Shown piece by piece: positions 57,420-64,000 of a stretch of DNA of 64,000 nucleotides. Positions within the stretch are counted from its first letter, which is position 1, and every line of letters starts with the position of its first letter. This DNA comes from Corbicula japonica (lineage: Eukaryota; Mollusca; Bivalvia; Venerida; Cyrenidae). Where the stretch lies: positions 2,874,501 to 2,938,500 of the forward strand of contig JAZAYU010000019.1 in the NCBI GenBank assembly GCA_038501625.1, written 5' to 3'. The notes beneath the pieces are model-generated. The model had not been told where the DNA came from. It worked only from the letters and a program-made list of their open reading frames with translations, and searched no databases. The translations under genes and the position numbers were made by a program.

Positions 57420-60400
57420 TAGTTATTTCGTTTTGACAATTCAAAGCACTCATCACACTGATATACTTCAATATCCAGTGCCTCTGTAGGGGTCACGTTG
57501 ACGCAGGCCCCGTGGTACCACTCACTGCAGTGATCACATTGGATCATAAAACGCCCTTGCCAAGGTTGTCTACAAAAACAATACTGTTTGTCGTCTTTGG
57601 CCGACGCATCCTGACGTTGTCCTGGATTGGCCTTCCAGTGCTCAATCCATCGCGGCACGGTTCGATCATGGCTAGGTTTCAAGCGATCATGATTTGTGAC
57701 AAAAACCGAATTACGCAGTTTCACTCTAAAAATGTAAGCTGACAGTTTGGCAACAATTATGCCAGGTCCCTTCCAAGGCGGACACAACTTCTTACACTTA
57801 CCCTTCAAAACTGCCGTATCAAGGATGTACACAACATCACCTACCTGATATGGTCGCTCCAAGATGCGCAAATCATATTGGCGTTTCATTTGCTTTGAGG
57901 CGGTGTTTAACTTACCACGGGCTACCTCATGTGCCTTTTGCATTCTATCTGCAAGAGAAGCCACATAACCTTCCACATTTGGATAGCTCTCTCCAGCTTG
58001 GGGAAACATGAGTTGAGCTGGCGTAGTTACCTCCCTACCCAGCATGAGTTTATTAGCTGTAAACCCGGTGTTTCTGTTTACAGAGGACCTCAGGGCCCCA
58101 GCAATCTGTTGAAGGTACAAATCCCATTGGTCCTGGGACTTGCCTATAAAACACCTGACGGCATCCATCAGAGTCCGGTTGTAGCGCTCCACCTGACCAT
58201 TGGCCGAAGGCCTGTATGGTGTTGTGCGAGCCTTATGGATCTCCAGAACTCTGCATAGGTCTGTAAACAGCTTAGACTCAAAGTTCCTGCCTTGATCTGT
58301 GAAAATCTGGAAAGGCATACCAAATCTCGAGAAAAAATTGTCAACAGCAGCTTTTGCGGTTTCCTCTGCTGTCTGAGTTGGCAGAGGGATGCACTCCACC
58401 CACTTGGTGAACTGGTCCACCATCATCAGGATGTACTCATTCCCTCTTGGCGTCCGCGGCAATGGTCCTAGGAAATCCAGGTGCACCCGCTCCATGGGGG
58501 CCCCTGCATGGTACTCCGTCATCGGGCACTTGCCATGACGATCAACTTTCTTGCTTCGGTTGCACACCTCGCAACCAGCCACAAAGCTCGATACGTCCTT
58601 GCTAAGCCCATACCACGCATACTTTTCCTTTACCCTCTCTTTAGTCCTCTTGACGCCCTGGTGGCCAGATGATGGTAGCTCATGGTTCAACTTCATGGCT
58701 TGCTCACGGAGGCTGGCCGGGAGTATCAAGCGTTTCTCTCCCGCCATACCATCATCCTCGTACAGAACCCCTTCAATCAGAACTAACTGCTCCTTGTTCA
58801 GCCAGTAGGACTTCGCTGCTGGACTGGACACAAACAGCTCTGCCTCGCTGGGTTCCCTTGCGTCCACCATCCAATCTCGGACAAACTTCAGGTCGACATC
58901 CTGGGACTGTGCATCCTGCAGTGACGCAAGATCCACACCCCAGATGCAATGCTGCCTCGACAATGCCCCAGTGCCTTGACCTGCACTGGTTACACCCGCT
59001 GGTGGGTCGTTGCCACAGCCAGCTTGTTTTGTTGGTAGGCTGTCGCCTCCACCAACCGCCACAGTAACCGCCCCTCTCCGGCGTGTTACCACATTGATGC
59101 ATATACCCTCTTGGGTACAGCCTCCTGGATCCCAAGGAATGCTGTCAATGACATTGCATAGACTAGCCACATCCTCCTGGTCTATTGCTCTTTCACAGTT
59201 CCAGGGTGGCGTGACACCACTGTTACTGTGCATGACTGCATCTGCTGTCTGGGTTGTAACAGAGAAGATCTGCGTTTCTTCATATTGCTTATCCACATTG
59301 CTGGCTATTACTGGCTTGCCACTGTTACCAGTCCGATTTAATGCTTTTCCGCCATCAGTCCCGTAGACGGCATTACCAATCTCACCATGGTCACCCAAAG
59401 AGATTGCCTCGTCTACTGCTTCGATGAAAGAACCCCAATTCTCATGGGCTCTTGTACAGTATCCACACCCACCACATGGCAACTGATCCAGCCGCACCCC
59501 AGCACGGTACGCCATACATTGTCCATCAACTGCCGGCATCCTAGACAATGCATCCGCATTACAGTGCTTACGGCCTGCACGGTGCTCTAACACCATGTTA
59601 TACTGAGATAGCTCCTCAAGCCATCTCGCCAACTGCCCCTGTGGCTCACGAAATCGCATTAACCAAACTAAGCTTGAATGGTCAGTTCTAACCACAAACG
59701 GTCTACCTAGCAAATAGTGACGATATTGTCTTGTGAACCGCACTACTGCCAAAAGTTCCTTCCGTGTTGTGCAGTATCTCCTCTGCTCTTTTGTCAAAGA
59801 GAAACTACCATATGCAATGACTTTTTCTTCACCGCCTTGAACCTGAATGAGTTCAGCCCCGATGGCGAGGTCTGAAGCATCTGTATCAAGGATGAAGTCA
59901 TCCTGCTGATTTGGCAACGCCAAAACTGGTGGTTCGGTAAGAAGTTGTTTGAGCGTACTGAAAGCAACCGACTGTTCAGTACCCCACCGAAAATTATTCT
60001 TACCGGTCACTGCATATAAAGGTTCTGCTACCTTCGAGAAGTCCTTAATAAAATTCCGGTGATAGTTAGCCAGTCCCATAAATCGCTCGACGTCTTTAGC
60101 GGTCTGCGGTTCCGGCCAATCCAAAACCGTTTGGATGTCTTTTGTAGACATTGCTATCTTGTTGTGGCTCACAACCCGGCCCAAGAATTCAATTTCCTGT
60201 TGGAAAAAGAGACATTTTGAGGGCTTAAGCTTGAGACCATATTGCCTGAATCTCTTAAGGGCTTCCTCCAAATTGCATAGATGGTCATCAAAATCACGAC
60301 CCAGTACAACAAGATCATCGAGGAACGCTAACACTGTTTTCCAGGTTAGGCCCCTCAAAACTAGATTCATTACACGGGCATATGTTGCCGGAGCATTACA

Positions 60401-62188
60401 AAGTCCGAAGCCCATCCGCACGTGTTCGAATAAGCCGTACTTTGTAATAAAAGCAGTCTTCTTTCTGTCTGATTCCTTAATGCGCACCTGCCAATAGGCT
60501 GAGTTTGCGTCTAGCTTTGAGAACCAAACTGTGTTAGCCAGTGTATCTAGACAGTCATCTACTAAGGGCAGAGGGAACACATCCTTAATGGTTACCTCAT
60601 TCAGAGCCCTGTAATCAATGCACCAGCGTACTGTGCCATCTCGTTTTCGAATAAGCACAGGAGCTGATGACCATTCGGAGTTTGATTCCTGGATTACTCC
60701 AGCTTTCAACATCTTTTGCAGGTGGGCCTCCTCCTCACCCGCAAAGCAAGCAGGGGTTCTTCTTAACCTCTGTTTGACCGGTTTAGCACCTTCGGTGTCG
60801 ATACAGTGCTCTATATCGGTGAATTGACCCAAGTCGAATTCATCCTTTGCAAAGACATCCTGATACTCTATCAGGACTTGTGCCAACTTGATGCTCTGTT
60901 CCTCATTTAGATGTTTGCAGGAATCCTGGTAAACCTGCTGTAGGTGTGGGGGCATTGTGTCATTACTATCATCTGCTTTACTATCTGGATTGATGACCTG
61001 GTTCACAGTTGGATTGCCAGACTGTGACTCTTCACCTTCATCAATGACCTTATCTATAGCATAGGCCCTACAAATCTCCTTATCCTTCACTAAGAGTTTG
61101 TACCTATCAGTGGGGTTAACGACACATACTATAGGCTCCGCCCCTGCACTCCTAACTACCCTGGGAACCATCACCTTCAGACCTTCTAAGGGTTCAACTA
61201 CATACTCAGAGAGTTTCTGGTCCATTTTACAACTAACTCTAACTACAGAATTAGGCGGAATAACCCTGCGCTTTGCCACAGTGACTCGTGCGACACCTGG
61301 GGCCGCCCCAGCCGTGTCCATATCGAGCGAAATGCTTTGGCCATCAAAGTGCAGTATTCCCTTACCCATATCTAAAATGGCTTGTCCCCTATCTCTAAGC
61401 ATGTCAAATCCTAACAACATTTCCTGCTCAATGGGTGCCACGTGCACCGTCTCTGTGTACCACTGTTGCCCTATCTTTAACCTAACTGGTCCTACAATAA
61501 AGCCTGTCATGCCTAATTCCCTGCCTGCTGTAAGGAGTCTTACATCCCTTAATTTTGGCGGTTTTCTAGACATAGCCTGGTACACCCTATCCGAAATTAT
61601 GGTCACTTGAGCAGCTGTATCAACCACAGCAACCACTGTCCTATCCCCAACCTGGACTCTCATTGTGAACTGTGAGGCTGACCTCAACTGGCATACAGTA
61701 ACCGATTCCGTTTCTGCACCCTCAGGTCCCTCACCCTCACCTAGACTGTCCCTAGTTACTGGATGAACTACTGGCTTGCCATGTAACTCACTCATAGTAC
61801 CCTTAGCCTGTTCTACTTCAGCCATTGTGTGAACTGGCTGCCTATTTACATGAGCATCTTCTAAACTCTGGTGTGGTGGCACATACCCAGAGCTGGCTTC
61901 ACTACGCTGACTACCTAACTGGGCATCTTCCAAACTCTGGTGCGGTGGCGCAAACACAGAGCTGGCTTCACTACGTTGACTACTATCTACCTGAGCATTA
62001 CCTAAACCCTGGTGCGGTGGCGCAACATTTGGGCTGGTTTTCCTACGCCTAGGCGGCCATCCTACTTTTTTTCGGGTCGAGGTGGGACGGCCTTCGCCTC
62101 CGACCCTTTCCCGTTTAAATGTTGCTCCGAAGTATTTAACTTCGGACATTCGCGACGGAAGTGACCCTTCTCGCCACAGTTGTAGCAT
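57419..62188 (-). CDS. pol: Gypsy Pol polyprotein with C-terminal PHD finger
   Basis: 1589 codons. Domains: three tandem APPHQ-x-LEDAQ repeats at about 56-115; aspartic protease with DTA at 190-192 and LLGFDMLRDRG at 258-268; reverse transcriptase at about 480-690 with YRALN (526-530) and the active site FLDD (622-625); RNase H at about 763-880 (D770, E811, D836); integrase with zinc-binding H1169, H1176, C1206, C1209 and the catalytic triad D1238, D1298, E1334; a GPY/F-like module at 1471-1505; and a PHD finger at 1537-1581 (CFC, CDHC, YHGAC, CDEC). It copies the RNA to DNA and integrates it. Expression is by -1 frameshift from gag: the frame is -1 to gag and overlaps its end by 127 bases; the Met at 62188 is probably not a native start. 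Confidence 0.95.
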   Translation of the reverse strand: MLQLWREGSLPSRMSEVKYFGATFKRERVGGEGRPTSTRKKVGWPPRRRKTSPNVAPPHQGLGNAQVDSSQRSEASSVFAPPHQSLEDAQLGSQRSEASSGYVPPHQSLEDAHVNRQPVHTMAEVEQAKGTMSELHGKPVVHPVTRDSLGEGEGPEGAETESVTVCQLRSASQFTMRVQVGDRTVVAVVDTAAQVTIISDRVYQAMSRKPPKLRDVRLLTAGRELGMTGFIVGPVRLKIGQQWYTETVHVAPIEQEMLLGFDMLRDRGQAILDMGKGILHFDGQSISLDMDTAGAAPGVARVTVAKRRVIPPNSVVRVSCKMDQKLSEYVVEPLEGLKVMVPRVVRSAGAEPIVCVVNPTDRYKLLVKDKEICRAYAIDKVIDEGEESQSGNPTVNQVINPDSKADDSNDTMPPHLQQVYQDSCKHLNEEQSIKLAQVLIEYQDVFAKDEFDLGQFTDIEHCIDTEGAKPVKQRLRRTPACFAGEEEAHLQKMLKAGVIQESNSEWSSAPVLIRKRDGTVRWCIDYRALNEVTIKDVFPLPLVDDCLDTLANTVWFSKLDANSAYWQVRIKESDRKKTAFITKYGLFEHVRMGFGLCNAPATYARVMNLVLRGLTWKTVLAFLDDLVVLGRDFDDHLCNLEEALKRFRQYGLKLKPSKCLFFQQEIEFLGRVVSHNKIAMSTKDIQTVLDWPEPQTAKDVERFMGLANYHRNFIKDFSKVAEPLYAVTGKNNFRWGTEQSVAFSTLKQLLTEPPVLALPNQQDDFILDTDASDLAIGAELIQVQGGEEKVIAYGSFSLTKEQRRYCTTRKELLAVVRFTRQYRHYLLGRPFVVRTDHSSLVWLMRFREPQGQLARWLEELSQYNMVLEHRAGRKHCNADALSRMPAVDGQCMAYRAGVRLDQLPCGGCGYCTRAHENWGSFIEAVDEAISLGDHGEIGNAVYGTDGGKALNRTGNSGKPVIASNVDKQYEETQIFSVTTQTADAVMHSNSGVTPPWNCERAIDQEDVASLCNVIDSIPWDPGGCTQEGICINVVTRRRGAVTVAVGGGDSLPTKQAGCGNDPPAGVTSAGQGTGALSRQHCIWGVDLASLQDAQSQDVDLKFVRDWMVDAREPSEAELFVSSPAAKSYWLNKEQLVLIEGVLYEDDGMAGEKRLILPASLREQAMKLNHELPSSGHQGVKRTKERVKEKYAWYGLSKDVSSFVAGCEVCNRSKKVDRHGKCPMTEYHAGAPMERVHLDFLGPLPRTPRGNEYILMMVDQFTKWVECIPLPTQTAEETAKAAVDNFFSRFGMPFQIFTDQGRNFESKLFTDLCRVLEIHKARTTPYRPSANGQVERYNRTLMDAVRCFIGKSQDQWDLYLQQIAGALRSSVNRNTGFTANKLMLGREVTTPAQLMFPQAGESYPNVEGYVASLADRMQKAHEVARGKLNTASKQMKRQYDLRILERPYQVGDVVYILDTAVLKGKCKKLCPPWKGPGIIVAKLSAYIFRVKLRNSVFVTNHDRLKPSHDRTVPRWIEHWKANPGQRQDASAKDDKQYCFCRQPWQGRFMIQCDHCSEWYHGACVNVTPTEALDIEVYQCDECFELSKRNN

Positions 62189-63633
62189 GTCTTGGGACCT
62201 TTGCCCTTGGGGCGCCCTTTCTGGTTGAACCCTTCCAAGATGGTTTTCTGCAACTGAAGGATTAACTCCTTCAGTGATTCACCTTCTGGCTCAGCCTTTG
62301 TGGGCGTGGTGGCTGGCTTACTGGCTGGGCCAGTATCCGGCTTCTCCACGGCATACACCTGCGGCTCTTCTTCATACTCCTCTTCATACTTTACTTTACG
62401 CCTAGAGTCGCGCCTGCTTTTCCCATACATTGCGCTGTGTACTTCCTGGTACTTGCGCACCATTTGAATCGCGCTCTGGATAGTGTGTGGCTCCTGCATA
62501 CACACATGGTGACCCGCATCGCGGTCAGTCAAACCCTGGCAGAAGCGATTCACCATCTGCTCAGTAGCATACTTCTCCGGCAGAGACGCAAATGCCCTAT
62601 TTCCCAGAGTCATTATGCGATCTGCCCACTCCTCAAGTGATTCCCCAGTTGACTGTGTAGCCAACTGGAATCTGGTCTGGGCTGTGGCTGGTAGCTCTTG
62701 CTCACCAAACCTCTCCTCCAGCTTTCTCATCAAGCGCTTGTAGGACATGCGCCCCTTGCGCTGGGTGATAACGGCATAATACTCAGCCGCTTTACCTGTC
62801 AGACTCCAACACAAACTGTTGATCCGCTCCTTTTCGCTCCAATCGGATGCTTTAGCAAACCGATGAAACTTCTGTCTGAAAACAGACCAGCTGCCTTTTC
62901 CATCAAAGCTAAGGTTTTTAGGCAGTGACGCCAAAACCCTAAGTGACCTTGAATGCTTTTTGCCATGCCTCCGGTGTCTACGGTCATCATCGGAGCTGGA
63001 GTCGCTACTTGAATCGGATGACGGCTCATCCTCGCTGCTGGAGCTGGAGCTATCAGACCTAGACTCCACTCTGCGCTTCCCTTTTGAAGACCGCTTTGTC
63101 TTCTTTGGCGAAGTTGACGTGCTTGCAATGCGCAATGCACGTGGTACCTCATCTGGCATGGTCGCAATGCGCGATTCATGCTTTTTGCTGGTTGACATGC
63201 TCGCAATCCGCGATGCATGCCCATCTTCACCCAACGTGCTCGCAGTGCGCAATGCACGCTGGGTAAGCGTTTCTGCCATTGTTGCCCGTTTCAGCTGCAA
63301 TTTGGGGGTGAAGAGTGGTTCGGTGCCGATGGCGGCATCCGCCCCTGCTCCATCCAACTTACGGTCCTTGGTGAAGTCTATAAAATCATATGCTTCTTCA
63401 GCCAACCTATTCCGGCATAGCGTAGATGAGATCTCTGGTGTCAAATTGCCATTGTTTTCTCTGACCAAAACAATGGTTGTTGCCAGCTTTTCCCCTATAC
63501 CTGGAATAAGCAATAACTGTTCCCTGGGAGCAAAATTAATCGCAACCTTACCTTCTTCACGTTTCTCGGGCTTGGCTGCTTCCACCGGTGCAACGTCAGG
63601 TTCACCCTTGACTGTCTCCTTCGACTCACTCAT
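62062..63633 (-). CDS. gag: Gypsy Gag polyprotein with N-terminal helix-hairpin-helix
   Basis: 523 residues. Residues 30-75 read like a ComEA-type helix-hairpin-helix (VAINFAPREQLLLIPGIGEK, then ATTIVLVRENNG), with the PGIG turn at 44-47. Residues 115-180 hold degenerate LR-IAS-T/M repeats; 190-232 is a Ser/Asp tract followed by an Arg/His/Lys tract. The capsid-like domain spans about 236-405 (LSFDGKGSWSVFRQKF…, ERFGEQELP, LEEWADRI). A CCHC zinc knuckle lies at 483-496 (CYNCGEKGHFRREC). It forms the particle and binds the genome RNA. It ends in GAA AAA AAG TAG, a slip site for pol. The start is chosen as the only upstream Met, with a leader on its 5' side. Confidence 0.93.
   Translation of the reverse strand: MSESKETVKGEPDVAPVEAAKPEKREEGKVAINFAPREQLLLIPGIGEKLATTIVLVRENNGNLTPEISSTLCRNRLAEEAYDFIDFTKDRKLDGAGADAAIGTEPLFTPKLQLKRATMAETLTQRALRTASTLGEDGHASRIASMSTSKKHESRIATMPDEVPRALRIASTSTSPKKTKRSSKGKRRVESRSDSSSSSSEDEPSSDSSSDSSSDDDRRHRRHGKKHSRSLRVLASLPKNLSFDGKGSWSVFRQKFHRFAKASDWSEKERINSLCWSLTGKAAEYYAVITQRKGRMSYKRLMRKLEERFGEQELPATAQTRFQLATQSTGESLEEWADRIMTLGNRAFASLPEKYATEQMVNRFCQGLTDRDAGHHVCMQEPHTIQSAIQMVRKYQEVHSAMYGKSRRDSRRKVKYEEEYEEEPQVYAVEKPDTGPASKPATTPTKAEPEGESLKELILQLQKTILEGFNQKGRPKGKGPKTCYNCGEKGHFRRECPKLNTSEQHLNGKGSEAKAVPPRPEKK
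62065..62071 (-). promoter_or_regulatory. -1 ribosomal frameshift site (A AAA AAG)
   Basis: The heptamer A AAA AAG, in gag phase, sits directly before the gag TAG. Slipping back one base leads into the pol frame (RKKVGWPP). This heptamer is a known efficient -1 slip sequence. A downstream stem or pseudoknot was not modelled. Confidence 0.8.
63624..63629 (-). promoter_or_regulatory. Candidate 5' splice site overlapping the gag start
   Basis: GTGAGT follows the gag ATG plus one base, a perfect intronic donor hexamer. Spliced to the acceptor at 57395, the gag ATG would be kept and would be in phase with the TatD ORF. The chance of one given hexamer is low but not negligible, so this is a hypothesis. 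Confidence 0.35.
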
Positions 63634-64000
63634 GATGATGATTATACAAATTTATTGGGCCAAAATTAATAAAGGGATAGAAAAAAACTAAGTCCTTAAA
63701 TTAAAAATGGTCAAATAAAATCCACGCGAAAATTTAATACAGACCTGGGACAAAACACAATTAATTATTAAATTTGGACCTAACAATTAAGGGCTAAACC
63801 GCAAAACTACACGGGTGGCAACTTTGAGATCTAAAAGAATTAAATCCCCTGTTGTGTAAGCGGAAACGGATGCGATGACGCTGTCCGATCGCGCATGCGC
63901 ACAACAACCACTAATAATTTGACTGATTTTCTGTCAAAACCTGCGTGGCGCAGAAATTCTGACCAAAATCAATCAGCTCTTGGCAGGACCTGTTGATGCC
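63634..64000 (-). other. Gypsy 5' leader
   Basis: About 370 bp upstream of gag with no ORF of note. It contains the palindrome-rich GCGCATGCGCGATCG near 63885-63900. The 5' LTR and primer-binding site must lie to the right of 64000. Confidence 0.7.

Larger units (their letters stand above)
54406..64000 (-). mobile_element. Ty3/Gypsy-type LTR retrotransposon with a TatD ORF
   Basis: In minus orientation: leader, gag, pol (-1 frame), third ORF with a TatD nuclease, a short 3' untranslated region, a purine tract and the 3' LTR. The domain order PR-RT-RNase H-IN places it in Ty3/Gypsy. All three ORFs are uninterrupted over 8.6 kb and their GC content is well above that of the surrounding DNA. 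It sits in Helitron B. The 5' LTR and primer-binding site are just beyond the right edge. Confidence 0.9.

Noticed and set aside
55027..63691. Plus-strand ORFs opposite gag, pol and the TatD ORF (up to 243 codons)
   Set aside because: They are antisense shadows of GC-rich coding sequence; none has a domain or an independent start context.
63975..64000. A primer-binding site at the window edge (minus strand starts GGCATCAACAGG)
   Set aside because: It would fit a tRNA 3' end if the base at 64001 were T on the minus strand and the LTR ended there, but neither can be seen and no specific tRNA fits well.
1..64000. CRISPR arrays, bacterial operons or ribosomal RNA genes
   Set aside because: No short regularly spaced repeats with unique spacers, no ribosome-binding sites in front of ORFs and no rRNA-like sequence; the content is eukaryotic transposon DNA.

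Overview
The window looks like a stretch of an AT-rich invertebrate nuclear genome, most probably a bivalve mollusc. The grounds are the low gene density, a tRNA-derived SINE with an (AAAC)n tail, and several repeat types I associate with bivalve genomes (repeats carrying 'ggacggacggac', 'aggtgagcgacatagggtcc' and 'tcatgctgtgaccttgacc'). I see no convincing complete host gene. Almost everything recognisable is mobile DNA, much of it nested, and several boundaries can be fixed to the base because the window holds both filled and empty versions of the same sequence.

Right end (54406 to beyond 64000, minus strand): a near-complete Ty3/Gypsy-type LTR retrotransposon with three intact ORFs. Gag carries an N-terminal helix-hairpin-helix and a zinc knuckle. 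Pol (protease-RT-RNase H-integrase) lies in the -1 frame, is joined to gag by an A AAA AAG slip site, and ends in a PHD finger. A third ORF, where an envelope gene would sit, encodes an 808-residue protein whose C-terminal third is a TatD-family metallonuclease with its metal ligands in place. The third ORF starts on a TAATG overlap with the pol stop, and a candidate splice acceptor lies just inside it. The 3' LTR is 54406-54627; the 5' LTR lies beyond the window. This is the most striking system here.

Centre (31500-44400, minus strand): an APE-type non-LTR retrotransposon (LINE) with ORF1 and ORF2, broken by two later insertions: a 1.6-kb terminal-inverted-repeat element with 8-bp target duplications (32294-33894) and a 6.2-kb Helitron-like element (35217-41455). 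Removing either restores the reading frame.

Across the window there is a family of non-autonomous Helitron/Helentron-like elements beginning TCAAAG and ending in a hairpin followed by AA: E (1-3811, 3' part only), F (5888-10062), G (11624-14430), A (35217-41455), C (47665-54032), B (from 45523, interrupted) and the 5' end of D (45412). The hairpin sequence differs between members, but in every member with both ends visible it matches that member's own 5' subterminal sequence. Helitron B is itself split by a second copy of the 8-bp-TSD element (45660-47247), by Helitron C and by the Gypsy element; C in turn holds hAT-like MITEs and a SINE.

14431-31500 is mostly unassigned AT-rich DNA with scattered MITEs, tandem repeats, a minisatellite, two polypurine tracts and one promoter-like segment.
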